Below, piece by piece: positions 39,075 to 49,100 of a stretch of DNA of 64,000 nt. The notes beneath the pieces were generated by a model, which was not told the DNA's origin, made no database searches, and worked only from the letters and a program-made list of their open reading frames with translations. Position 1 is the stretch's first letter, and every line of letters begins with the position of its first letter. Location: contig NZ_KZ819085.1 of assembly GCF_003115855.1 (NCBI RefSeq), positions 1 through 64,000 of the forward strand. The letters are read 5' to 3'. The position numbers were made by a program, and so were the translations under genes. The DNA is from Brenneria corticis (GTDB lineage Bacteria; Pseudomonadota; Gammaproteobacteria; Enterobacterales; Enterobacteriaceae).

Positions 39075-41012
39075 ATGGGATTTACGACCAGATTCTCCAA
39101 ACTTATGGCGCTGTTGACGGCATCGGCGGTTTTCTTGCTGCTTTGCAGCAGCATCTTCAGTCTCTTCCATTATAGCCAGCAGCGAACGGCGCAGCAGCTA
39201 AGAGAGGTCGCGGCCAGCATCGATCAGGCGCTTTTGGTGCAATCGCCGGAGAATATCAGGTTCTGGCTGCCGGCGATGATGAAAACCGCCGGCGTGGTGG
39301 GGCTGGAGATCCGCAGTCCCGACTCAACGCTGTATGCGGTGCGGCTGCCCGAGGCCGACGATCGCCGTAGCTACGGATACCATCATCGCCGGCTCCCGCT
39401 GATGCATCATTCGGATATGGTGGTTGATGCGACTTACGTCAATCCGCTGTTCGGCATGCCGCGCTTTTTCATCTCGACGCTATCCGTGCTGCTGGCGGTT
39501 TGCCTGATGGCGCTGGTGCTGTATCTGTCGATTCGCTGGCTAGGGCGTCAAACCGCCGGCCAGGAAGAGCTTGAGGCGCGAGCCAGACGTATTCTGAACG
39601 GGGAGCGCGAGTCGGTTATGCATGGATCGGCGGGCGAGTGGCCGGTGAACGCCAGCGGCGCCATCGATCAGCTGTTGGCCGATCTGGTTGAAGCCCGTGA
39701 GGAGCGCAGCCGGGTCGATACCCTGATCCGCGCCTTCGCCGCGCAGGATGCGGAAACCGGATTGAGCAATCGCCTGTTTTTTGATAATCAGCTGACGACG
39801 CAGTTGGAAGATATCGAACATGTCGGCACCCATGGCATGGTGATGATGATTCGCCTGCCTGACTTTGAAACCTTGCAGGAAACGCATGGCTATGGCGGGG
39901 CGATCCAGGAATACAGCTATACGCTGGTGAATTTGCTGTCGACGTTTGTGATGCGTTATCCGTCGGCGCTGCTGGCGCGCTATTACCAAAGCGATTTCAC
40001 GGTGTTATTACCCCATTGCACGCTGAAGGAAGCGGATAATATTGCGGCGCAGTTGGTGAAAGCCGTTGATATTCTGCCCGTTACGCCGTGGATCGATCGC
40101 GAGGACATGATCCATATCGGCATTTGCGCCTATCGCAGCGGACAAAGTCCCGAGCAGGTGATGGAAAGCGTGGAGGACGCCACGCGCAATGCCGTGTTGC
40201 AGGGCGGCAACGGCTGGTGCGTATTCGACCGGCAGGTGCCGGACAAAGGGCGCGGCAGTGTGAAATGGCGCACGCTGCTGGAGCAAACGCTGGCGCGCGG
40301 CGGGCCGAGACTGTATCAGAAACCGGCGGTGACCCGGGAAGGCGTGGTGCATCACCGGGAAATGATGACCCGGATTTATGACGGCGCGCAGGAGTTGCTG
40401 GCGGCCGAGTATATGCCGCTGGTGCAGCAGCTTGGCCTGAGCGTCAGCTACGACCGGCAGCTGGTTGCGCGCATCGTCGCGCTATCGGCCAACTGGCCCG
40501 ATGAAACCCTGGCTATGCCGGTTAGCGTGGACTCGCTTTTACAGAAGACATTTCTTTGCTGGCTGCAGGAAACGTTGCTGCAATGTCCTAAAAAGCAACG
40601 ACAATGCATTTTATTTGAACTTGCGGAGGCAGACGTCTGTCAATATATCGGCCGTTTGCGCCCGGCGCTGAATCTTATCCTGGGGCTGGGATGCCGTCTG
40701 GCGGTCACCCAGGCGGGATTAACGCTGGTCAGTACGACCTATATCAAGTCATTGCGGGTGGAAATCATCAAGCTTCATCCGGGCCTGGTGCGCAGCCTTG
40801 AACGCCGTCCGGAAAATCAGTTATTTGTGCAGAGCCTGACGGAAGCCTGCAAAGGAACGCAAACCAAGGTTTTCGCCGCCGGCGTGCGCACCAAAGAAGA
40901 GTGGCGCACGTTATTGGATAAGGGCGTTTACGGCGGACAGGGCGATTTTTTCGCCGCGTCGGTGCCGGTGAGTCATGAGCTGAAAAAATATTCACCGCAC
41001 TATCGCGTTTAG
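39075..41012 (+). CDS. csrD: Regulator of CsrB/CsrC RNA decay
   Basis: 645-residue membrane protein (E. coli CsrD is 646) that directs RNase E to the CsrB and CsrC small RNAs. Two transmembrane segments (about 10-32 and 133-156) flank a periplasmic loop. A degenerate GGDEF domain (about 225-375; YYQSDFTVLLPHC where GGDEF would be) and a degenerate EAL domain (about 400-645) follow, as in E. coli, where neither makes nor cleaves cyclic di-GMP. It sits before mreB, as in E. coli. Confidence 0.95.
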   Translation: MGFTTRFSKLMALLTASAVFLLLCSSIFSLFHYSQQRTAQQLREVAASIDQALLVQSPENIRFWLPAMMKTAGVVGLEIRSPDSTLYAVRLPEADDRRSYGYHHRRLPLMHHSDMVVDATYVNPLFGMPRFFISTLSVLLAVCLMALVLYLSIRWLGRQTAGQEELEARARRILNGERESVMHGSAGEWPVNASGAIDQLLADLVEAREERSRVDTLIRAFAAQDAETGLSNRLFFDNQLTTQLEDIEHVGTHGMVMMIRLPDFETLQETHGYGGAIQEYSYTLVNLLSTFVMRYPSALLARYYQSDFTVLLPHCTLKEADNIAAQLVKAVDILPVTPWIDREDMIHIGICAYRSGQSPEQVMESVEDATRNAVLQGGNGWCVFDRQVPDKGRGSVKWRTLLEQTLARGGPRLYQKPAVTREGVVHHREMMTRIYDGAQELLAAEYMPLVQQLGLSVSYDRQLVARIVALSANWPDETLAMPVSVDSLLQKTFLCWLQETLLQCPKKQRQCILFELAEADVCQYIGRLRPALNLILGLGCRLAVTQAGLTLVSTTYIKSLRVEIIKLHPGLVRSLERRPENQLFVQSLTEACKGTQTKVFAAGVRTKEEWRTLLDKGVYGGQGDFFAASVPVSHELKKYSPHYRV

Positions 41013-41332
41013 TGTAAAAGTCCTGTTCGAATTGACGTAGAATGAGTCGGCTTTGTTTTTTAGTTAGTGTGCGCTTACATTAGCTGTAATCCGATTAAAT
41101 GTGAGATTTTATGTCCTGTGTTAGTGCTATTCCGTCGGGCGGAAAGTGATAATCTGCCTTGCCGTCCGGAGAAAAAGCGTTTTACGCCCTATTTCTCTGC
41201 AAGACCGAGTTGCGCAACACAGACTTTTTTTCACCGAAGCAGAGCGTTTTCGTGCCTTGTCGCTGCTTCGTGTGGTTGGTAAAGTAGGCGGATTTATTTT
41301 TCGCCCCCAGCTTGCAGGATTATCCTTTCGTT
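41013..41332 (+). promoter_or_regulatory. mreB upstream region
   Basis: 320 bases with no gene between csrD and mreB. In E. coli the mreBCD promoters lie here. I see AT-rich patches around 41048-41110 and CTTTCGTT before the ATG, but no box I would name. The ATG at 41333 has a weak ribosome site. Confidence 0.45.
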
Positions 41333-42376
41333 ATGTTTAAGAAATTTCGTGGCATGTTTTCCAACGACTTGTCCATCGACCTGGGTACCGCCAATACCCT
41401 GATTTATGTTAAAGGGCAGGGCATCGTACTGAATGAACCCTCGGTGGTCGCTATTCGCCAGGATCGTGCCGGTTCTCCGAAAAGCGTCGCCGCCGTAGGC
41501 CATGACGCTAAACAGATGCTGGGCCGTACGCCCGGCAATATCGCCGCCATTCGCCCGATGAAGGACGGCGTGATTGCGGATTTCTTTGTGACTGAAAAAA
41601 TGTTGCAGCACTTTATCAAGCAGGTGCACAGCAACAGTTTTATGCGTCCGAGCCCGCGAGTGCTGGTGTGCGTGCCCGTCGGTGCCACGCAGGTTGAGCG
41701 CCGGGCGATTCGCGAATCGGCGCAGGGCGCCGGCGCGCGCGAAGTGTTCCTGATTGAGGAACCGATGGCGGCGGCGATTGGCGCGGGTTTACCGGTTTCC
41801 GAAGCCACCGGCTCCATGGTGGTGGATATCGGCGGCGGCACCACCGAAGTCGCGGTGATTTCACTCAACGGCGTGGTGTACTCCTCGTCCGTGCGTATCG
41901 GCGGCGACCGCTTCGATGAAGCGATTATCAACTATGTGCGCCGTAACTACGGCTCGCTGATCGGCGAAGCGACGGCGGAGCGCATCAAGCATGAGATCGG
42001 TTCGGCGTATCCGGGCGATGAAGTGCTGGAAATCGAGGTCCGCGGCCGTAACCTCGCCGAAGGGGTACCGCGCGGCTTTAACCTGAACTCCAATGAGATT
42101 CTGGAAGCCTTGCAGGAACCGCTTACGGGTATCGTCAGCGCGGTGATGGTGGCGCTGGAACAGTGTCCGCCGGAGCTGGCTTCCGATATTTCCGAACGCG
42201 GCATGGTGCTGACCGGCGGCGGCGCGCTGCTGCGCAATCTGGACCGCCTGCTGATGGAAGAGACCGGCATCCCGGTGGTGGTGGCTGAAGATCCGTTAAC
42301 CTGCGTGGCGCGCGGCGGCGGTAAAGCGTTGGAAATGATCGACATGCACGGCGGCGATTTGTTCAGCGAAGAATAA
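41333..42376 (+). CDS. mreB: Rod shape-determining protein MreB
   Basis: 347-residue bacterial actin that organises the elongation machinery under the inner membrane. Residues are nearly identical to E. coli MreB, including the membrane-binding N-terminal helix MFKKFRGMFSN, phosphate-1 loop DLGTANTLIY, phosphate-2 VVDIGGGTTEVAV and the adenosine loop MVLTGGGALLRNLD. The start matches E. coli; the extension to 41312 is not conserved. Confidence 0.97.
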   Translation: MFKKFRGMFSNDLSIDLGTANTLIYVKGQGIVLNEPSVVAIRQDRAGSPKSVAAVGHDAKQMLGRTPGNIAAIRPMKDGVIADFFVTEKMLQHFIKQVHSNSFMRPSPRVLVCVPVGATQVERRAIRESAQGAGAREVFLIEEPMAAAIGAGLPVSEATGSMVVDIGGGTTEVAVISLNGVVYSSSVRIGGDRFDEAIINYVRRNYGSLIGEATAERIKHEIGSAYPGDEVLEIEVRGRNLAEGVPRGFNLNSNEILEALQEPLTGIVSAVMVALEQCPPELASDISERGMVLTGGGALLRNLDRLLMEETGIPVVVAEDPLTCVARGGGKALEMIDMHGGDLFSEE

Positions 42377-42389
42377 CTCGTTCGGGAAA

Positions 42390-42448
42390 GGGGGGGCCGT
42401 ATGGGGGAAGGCGCAGGTTTTTCATCCCGCACGGCGGCCCCTTTTTTT
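42390..42448 (+). terminator. Terminator/attenuator between mreB and mreC
   Basis: GGGGGGCCGT (42391-42400) pairs with ACGGCGGCCCC (42431-42441) and is followed by TTTTTTT. Transcription past it is needed for mreCD, so it is probably a partial terminator that makes mreB more abundant than mreC and mreD. Confidence 0.7.
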
Positions 42449-42522
42449 ATGCCGCCCTGCGACGTTGAAAATCGCTCCAGGCGATTTATTGCTGCTGTCG
42501 AGGAAAGGAATACGCAAATTTT

Positions 42523-43497
42523 ATGAAGCCGATTTTTAGCAGGGGACCTTCCCTGCAACTGCGACTTTTTCTTGCTGTCGTCACCGCGATTGTGGTGATT
42601 ATTGCTGACAGTCGGCTCGGTGCGTTCGTCAAAATCAGAACCTATATGGATACCGCCGTCAGCCCTTTCTATTTTCTGGCCAATGGCCCGCGCCAGATGC
42701 TGGACAACATGTCTGAATCTTTGGCCAGTCGTGAACAGCTGGGACTGGAAAACACCGCGCTGCGCCAGGAGTTGCTGATGAAAAACAGCGACCTGCTGCT
42801 ATTGGGGCAACTGAAGCAAGAGAACGCCCGCCTGCGCGAACTGCTGGGTTCTCCGCTGCGCCAGGATGAGCAAAAGATGGTGACCCAGGTGATATCCGCC
42901 GGAACCGATCCCTACAGCGACCAGGTGGTCATTGATAAAGGCCGGGTAAACGGCGTGTATGAAGGCCAGCCGGTGATCAGCGACAAAGGCGTGGTCGGCC
43001 AGGTGATCGCGGTCGGGCAGTTTACCAGCCGGGTTTTGCTGATTTGCGATGTTTCCCATGCGTTGCCGATCCAGGTGCTGCGCAATGATATCCGGGTGAT
43101 TGCCGCCGGCAATAGCTGTACCGACGACCTGCAACTGGAGCACCTGCCCAATAATACCGATATTCGCGTCGGCGATGTGCTGGTGACCTCGGGGTTGGGG
43201 GGCCGTTTCCCGGAAGGTTATCCCGTCGCGGTGGTGTCATCGGTCGCCATCGATACCCAACGGGCCTATACGGTGATACAGGCGCGTCCGACCGCCGGCT
43301 TGCAGCGTTTGCGCTATCTGCTGCTGCTGTGGGGCGTGGACCGAAACGCCAGCACGGCGTTACCGCCGGCGGAAGTTCACCGCGTCGCCAATGAACGGCT
43401 GATGCAGATGATGCCGCAGGTCTTGCCCTCGCCTGACGAAATGGGGCCGCCGCCGCCGGTTGCCGATCCTGCCGCCGCGCCGCCGGGAGTACGCTGA
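42523..43497 (+). CDS. mreC: Rod shape-determining protein MreC
   Basis: 324-residue bitopic inner-membrane protein linking MreB to periplasmic cell-wall synthases. One transmembrane helix (about 12-32, LRLFLAVVTAIVVIIADS), a coiled coil (about 65-115, ENTALRQELLMKN, LKQENARLRELLG) and the beta-barrel domain (about 120-270) are seen. The Pro-rich tail (VADPAAAPPGVR) is as in relatives. The stop overlaps the mreD ATG by one base. Confidence 0.96.
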   Translation: MKPIFSRGPSLQLRLFLAVVTAIVVIIADSRLGAFVKIRTYMDTAVSPFYFLANGPRQMLDNMSESLASREQLGLENTALRQELLMKNSDLLLLGQLKQENARLRELLGSPLRQDEQKMVTQVISAGTDPYSDQVVIDKGRVNGVYEGQPVISDKGVVGQVIAVGQFTSRVLLICDVSHALPIQVLRNDIRVIAAGNSCTDDLQLEHLPNNTDIRVGDVLVTSGLGGRFPEGYPVAVVSSVAIDTQRAYTVIQARPTAGLQRLRYLLLLWGVDRNASTALPPAEVHRVANERLMQMMPQVLPSPDEMGPPPPVADPAAAPPGVR

Positions 43498-43985
43498 TGA
43501 ATCGCTACCGTCGCCACGGCAACTGGATTATCTGGCTCTCTTTTCTGATCGCGATGGTATTGCAGATTATGCCGTGGCCGGAACAGATTTACGTTTATCG
43601 CCCTTCCTGGCTGACGCTGTTCCTGATTTACTGGGTGATGGCGCTGCCGCACCGGGTTAACGTGGGAACCGGGTTTGTGCTGGGCATCATTATGGATCTG
43701 ATTTTGGGATCCACGTTGGGCGTGCGGGCGCTGGGTTTAAGTATTATCGCTTATCTGGTGTCGTTTAAATTCCAGCTGTTCCGTAATATGGCGCTATGGC
43801 AGCAGGCATTGATCGTCATGCTGCTTTCGCTGCTGATGGATTTGATTGTGTTCTGGGCGGAGTTTCTGGTGATTAACATCGCCTTTCGTCCGGAAGCATT
43901 CTGGAACAGCGTGGTCGATGGCGTGCTCTGGCCGTGGCTGTTCCTGCTGATGCGTAAAATACGCCGTCAGTTTACCGTGCAATAA
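43497..43985 (+). CDS. mreD: Rod shape-determining protein MreD
   Basis: 162-residue inner-membrane protein with five to six helices, completing the MreBCD complex. IYVYRPSWLTLFLIYWVMAL, GFVLGIIMDLILGSTLGVRA and FWNSVVDGVLWPWLFLLMRK match E. coli MreD. Translation couples to mreC through TGATGA. Confidence 0.96.
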   Translation: MNRYRRHGNWIIWLSFLIAMVLQIMPWPEQIYVYRPSWLTLFLIYWVMALPHRVNVGTGFVLGIIMDLILGSTLGVRALGLSIIAYLVSFKFQLFRNMALWQQALIVMLLSLLMDLIVFWAEFLVINIAFRPEAFWNSVVDGVLWPWLFLLMRKIRRQFTVQ

Positions 43986-43994
43986 GGCTTGCCC

Positions 43995-44588
43995 ATGCAT
44001 CAACTGTATCTGGCTTCTTCTTCCCCCCGTCGCCGGGAACTGCTCGCGCTGCTCGATATCCCTTTTTCGCAGCTGAGCGTGGCGGTGGAGGAGCGGCGTT
44101 TGCCGCATGAGGAGGCGGAAACCTATGTTCGCCGCCTGGCGCATGAGAAAGCGGCGGCGGGCGTACGGGTCGCCCCGGCGGATTTGCCGGTGCTGGGCGC
44201 GGATACTATTGTGGTATTAAACGGACAGGTGCTGGAAAAACCACGCGATGAGGCCCATGCCGCCCGGATGCTGGCGCAGCTTTCCGGGCAGCGGCACCAG
44301 GTGATGACATCCGTGGCGCTGGCCGACAGAAGCGATATGTTAAGTAGTCTGGTGGTGACCGAGGTCGTATTTCGCCCGCTTTCCCGTCAGGATATCGATA
44401 ATTATATCGCCAGCGGCGAGCCGATGGATAAAGCCGGATCTTACGGCATTCAGGGCAAAGGCGGCTGTTTTGTCAAATCGATAAAGGGAAGTTACCACGC
44501 GGTGGTAGGATTACCGCTGGTGGAAACACATGAGTTGTTCGGTAATTTTGCTGCGCTGCGGATTGCGAGAGGAAAACATGACTGCTGA
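43995..44588 (+). CDS. yhdE: dTTP/UTP pyrophosphatase, Maf family
   Basis: 197-residue nucleotide pyrophosphatase that hydrolyses dTTP, UTP and modified pyrimidine nucleotides. LYLASSSPRRRELL at the N-terminus, LPVLGADTIVVLNGQVLEKP and DKAGSYGIQGKGGCFV are the Maf signatures with the active-site residues. It lies 9 bases after mreD and overlaps rng by 11 bases. I start at MHQLYL; a TTG six bases upstream is less likely. Confidence 0.93.
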   Translation: MHQLYLASSSPRRRELLALLDIPFSQLSVAVEERRLPHEEAETYVRRLAHEKAAAGVRVAPADLPVLGADTIVVLNGQVLEKPRDEAHAARMLAQLSGQRHQVMTSVALADRSDMLSSLVVTEVVFRPLSRQDIDNYIASGEPMDKAGSYGIQGKGGCFVKSIKGSYHAVVGLPLVETHELFGNFAALRIARGKHDC

Positions 44589-46047
44589 GTTACTGGTGAA
44601 CGTCACCCCGTCGGAAACGCGGGTCGCCTATATTGATGGCGGTATATTGCAGGAAATCCACATTGAGCGTGAAGCCAAGCGCGGCATCGTCGGCAATATT
44701 TATAAAGGCCGGGTGAGCCGGGTATTGCCGGGTATGCAGGCGGCGTTTGTGGATATCGGCCTGGATAAGGCGGCGTTCCTGCACGCGTCCGATATTATGC
44801 CGCACACCGAGTGCGTCGCCGGCGACGAACAGAAAAACTTTCATGTGCGCGATATCGCCGAACTGGTGCGTCAGGGACAGGATCTGATGGTGCAGGTGGT
44901 GAAAGATCCGCTGGGCACCAAAGGCGCCCGCCTGACCACGGATATCACCTTGCCGTCGCGCTATCTGGTGTTTATGCCGGGGGCGTCGCACGTCGGCGTT
45001 TCACAGCGCATTGAAAGCGAGGCCGAGCGCGAGCGTCTCAAGAAAACCGTCGCCGACTATTGCGACGAGCAAGGCGGGTTTATTATCCGCACCGCCGCGG
45101 AAGGCATCGGCGAAGAGGAGCTTTCCCAGGACGCGGCGTTTCTCAAGCGCCTGTGGGCCAAGGTCATGGAGCGTAAAAAACGTAACCAGACCAAATATCA
45201 GCTCTATGGCGAAGTTGCCCTGGCGCAGCGCATCCTGCGCGATTTCGCCGGCGCGGAGCTGGACCGTATTCGCGTGGACTCCAGGCTGACCTATGATTCC
45301 CTGCTGGAGTTTACCGCGGAATATATTCCGGAAATGACCAATAAGCTGGAGCATTACGTCGGCACGCAGCCCATCTTTGATTTGTTCGATGTGGAAAATG
45401 AAATTCAGCGGGCGCTGGACAGAAAGGTCGAATTGAAATCCGGCGGTTACCTGATTATCGATCAGACCGAAGCCATGACCACCATCGATATCAATACCGG
45501 GGCATTCGTCGGCCACCGCAATCTGGACGAAACCATCTTCAATACCAATATCGAGGCGACCCAGGCGGTGGCACGCCAGCTTCGGTTGCGCAATCTCGGC
45601 GGCATTATCATCATCGATTTTATCGATATGAACAACGAAGATCACCGGCGCCGCGTACTGCACTCTCTGGAGCAGGCATTAAGTAAAGATCGGGTAAAAA
45701 CCAGTATTAATGGTTTCTCTCAACTAGGATTAGTGGAGATGACCCGTAAGCGCACCCGTGAGAGTGTAGAACACGTATTGTGTCATGAGTGCCCGACTTG
45801 CCATGGGCGGGGAACGGTGAAAACGGTGGAAAGCGTCTGCTACGAGATCATGCGGGAGATAGTGCGCGTCCATCACGCTTATGATACCGATCGCTTCCTG
45901 GTTTATGCCTCGCCGGCGGTGGGGGAAGCGCTGAAAAGCGAAGAATCGCACGCGCTGGCCGAGGTTGAAATTTTTGTCGGCAAACAGGTCAGAGTGCAGA
46001 TTGAACCCCTGTACAGCCAGGAACAGTTCGACGTGGTCATGATGTAA
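44578..46047 (+). CDS. rng: Ribonuclease G
   Basis: 489-residue endoribonuclease (E. coli length) for 16S rRNA 5' maturation and mRNA decay. The S1 domain (about 38-125: GIVGNIYKGRVSRVLPGMQA), RNase H-like and the catalytic Asp pair region ITTIDINTG-type (TTIDINTGAFVG near 303-314) and DFIDM are present, then the zinc-link motif CHECPTCHGRG. ATG follows GAGAGGAAAAC. Confidence 0.97.
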   Translation: MTAELLVNVTPSETRVAYIDGGILQEIHIEREAKRGIVGNIYKGRVSRVLPGMQAAFVDIGLDKAAFLHASDIMPHTECVAGDEQKNFHVRDIAELVRQGQDLMVQVVKDPLGTKGARLTTDITLPSRYLVFMPGASHVGVSQRIESEAERERLKKTVADYCDEQGGFIIRTAAEGIGEEELSQDAAFLKRLWAKVMERKKRNQTKYQLYGEVALAQRILRDFAGAELDRIRVDSRLTYDSLLEFTAEYIPEMTNKLEHYVGTQPIFDLFDVENEIQRALDRKVELKSGGYLIIDQTEAMTTIDINTGAFVGHRNLDETIFNTNIEATQAVARQLRLRNLGGIIIIDFIDMNNEDHRRRVLHSLEQALSKDRVKTSINGFSQLGLVEMTRKRTRESVEHVLCHECPTCHGRGTVKTVESVCYEIMREIVRVHHAYDTDRFLVYASPAVGEALKSEESHALAEVEIFVGKQVRVQIEPLYSQEQFDVVMM

Positions 46048-46161
46048 GTTTGCCTGCAACCCGCTTCACCAATGGGGCGCTTTTCGGGCGCGCTTATGGT
46101 TGAACGGCATACTCCGCAAACCCCCGATGAAAGCGGCTTTCGCGAAAACAAGGAGAAATAC

Positions 46162-49100
46162 GTGAGGCGATTGCCCGGAATATTACTAGCGACGGGCGCC
46201 ACTCTTATTGTGATTGTTGCGCTGTTAGTCAGCGGTTTAAGATTGGTGCTGCCACAGCTCGATCACTTCCGGCCACGGCTGGTGGCGTGGACGCAGTCCG
46301 TTGCCGGGGTTCCGCTGGAAATCGGCTCGCTGAAAGGACGCTGGGAATCTTTCGGCCCCACGCTGGAAATCAAAAATTTTCACACTTCCCTGCCGGAGTC
46401 GGACTGGCGGGCGGAACGTATTACGCTGGCGCTGGATGTGTGGCAGTCATTGCTGCACTGGCGCTGGCAGTTCCGCGATCTCACCTTCTATCAGCTACGG
46501 CTCGATCTCAATACCACGCTCTTCGGGCAGCGTCAGGGCGATGACCTGATGACCACGGGGAAGTTGAACGATCTTTTTCTGCGTCAGTTCGATCACTTCG
46601 ATCTGCGCGACAGCCATATCTCTTTTCTTACGCCATCCGGCGCCCGCGCCGAATTCAGCATTCCGCAGCTTACCTGGCTGAACGCCGACAAGCGTCATCG
46701 GGCCGAGGGGCTGATCAGCCTGTCGAGCTTTAACGGCCAGCACGGCGTGGTGCAGATGCGCATGGATCTGGACGATGATCAAGGGGTGCTCAATAACGGC
46801 ACGCTTTACCTGCAGGCCGACAATATCGATATGAAGCCCTGGTTCAGCCGCTGGATGAAGAACAACACCGGGCTGGAAAGCGCGGACTTCAGCCTGGCGG
46901 CCTGGATTGACGTGCGCAAGGGCGATATTTATGGCGGAGATGTGTTTCTCAATCAGGGAACGGCGACCTGGGGAGAAGGCGTCGACGCCCATCGCCTGGA
47001 CGTCGACGATACGGTTTTGCACGTCGTCCGTCAGGAAAATGGCTGGCGGCTTGCCGTGCCGGAGCTGAATCTGGCCACGGATGGCGTCCCCTGGCCGAAA
47101 GGTCAAGTTTCCGCGCTTTGGCTGCCGCAGAATACCCAGTTGCTGGGGCCGGATCGTCAGGAGGAATTACGCCTTCGCGCCAGCAATCTGGATCTGGCGC
47201 GTTTTGGCGCGCTGTTGCCGCTGCTGTCCACCACCACGCCGCTATTAAAGGAACGCTGGGAACAGCTGCAACCACAGGGCAGGCTCAGTACGCTCGCGGT
47301 GGATATTCCTCTGCAACAGCCGGAGAAGAGCCGTTTCCAGGCCCGCTGGCATGACGTGAGCTGGCAGGCGTGGCAACGGTTGCCGGGTATGGATCACTTT
47401 TCCGGCTCCGTGAGCGGCAGCGTCGAGCGCGGGCAGGTGGATTTGCATCTGGCCGAGAGCACGCTGCCGAACAACGGGACCTTCCGGGCGCCGCTGGAAA
47501 TCAGCCAGGCCGGCGGCGTGCTTGACTGGCGTTACGACGGTCAGGGATGGGAGCTGTGGAGTCACGGGCTGGACGTTCAGGCCAGGTCGCTGTGGATCAA
47601 CGGCGATTTTCATTATCGGCAGCCTGCCCAGGGCGAACCCAGGCTGGACCTGCTGGCGGGGCTGCGTTTGACGGACGCCGCCGACGCCTGGCGCTATTAT
47701 CCCGAGCCCCTGATGGGGAAAGAACTGGTGGATTATCTGAGCGGGGCGCTGAAGAGCGGACGGGTGGATAACGGCACGCTGATACTGGCGGGTAATCCGC
47801 AGCGTTTTCCCTACTCCCACAGGGAAGGGCAGTTTGAAGTCTGGGCGCCGGTGAAGAATGCCACCTTTGCGTTTCAGCCGGGTTGGCCGGCGTTAACGCC
47901 GCTGGATATCAATCTCGATTTCGCCAATAACGGCTTATGGATGCTGGCGCCGCAGGCCTGGCTGGGGAAAGTGGAAGGCAGGAATATCAGCGCGGTGATC
48001 CCTGATTATCAGCAAGAACGGCTGTTGGTCGCGGGCGAGTTAAACGGCCCCGGCCCGGAAGTGGGCAACTACTTCCGGCAAACGCCGCTGAAATCTTCTC
48101 TGGGGGCCGCGCTGGAGGAGTTACAGCTTGGCGGACCGGTGCAGGGAACGCTGAATCTGGACATTCCGCTGGCCGGCGGAGAAGTCCGGGCCGGCGGCGA
48201 TATCGTATTGAATAACAACAGCCTTTACATTAAGCCGTTATCCAGCACGCTAAAAAATCTGACCGGCGGGTTCCGCTACGACAATGGCAATCTGCGCAGT
48301 GAAACCCTGCGGGCGAATTGGCTGGATCAGCCGATAACGGTGGATTTCACCACCGAAGAGCAGGAGCGGGCCTATCAGGTGAATGTCGGGCTGCAGGGGG
48401 CGTGGCAACCGTCCCGTTTCCCGGGCATGCCGGGGCCGTTAGGGCGACAGATATCCGGCGGCGCGGATTGGCAAAGCGCCGTGTCGGTGAGCCTGCCTTA
48501 TCAGGGCGTTCCGAAGTTTGACGTGGATCTACAGGCGGACTTAAGCAAAGTGAGCAGTCACTTACCCAGCCCGCTGAATAAACCCGCCGGGGAGAGTTTG
48601 CCTTTACAGGTGAAGGCCAAAGGCGATCTGCACGGCTTCACTCTGCACGGTAAGCTGGGCAAGGATAACTGGTTCAACAGCCAGTGGTTGCTGAAAGGCG
48701 ATACGATAACGCTGGCGCGAGCCAACTGGCGCAAAGGGAGCGGCTTGCCGCCGTTGCCGTCGGCGTCGGCGCTGGTTTTCGACCTTCCCGCGCTGGACGG
48801 CGAACGCTGGCTTGGGCTGTTGCCCTCCGCGAGCTCGTCGCTGAACGTCGATAGCGCCGCCAGCCGTTTCCGCCTTCCGGCAGAAGTCACCTTGCGTACG
48901 CCGGAGCTCCAACTGCTGGGGCAGCAATGGCACGATCTGTCGATTAGCAGCAAAAATACCCTGGGCGGCAGCGAGGTGCAGGCCAGGGGGCGTGAGATCG
49001 ACGCGACGCTTGATATACCGCGGCGCGGCGTATGGCTCAGCGATATTCGCTATCTTTACTACAACCCGCAGTGGAAAGGTGATGAGGCGACCAACCCGGT

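Noticed and set aside
38958..39170. Extended N-terminus of acuI
   Set aside because: The extension has no similarity to YhdH and overlaps the start of csrD.
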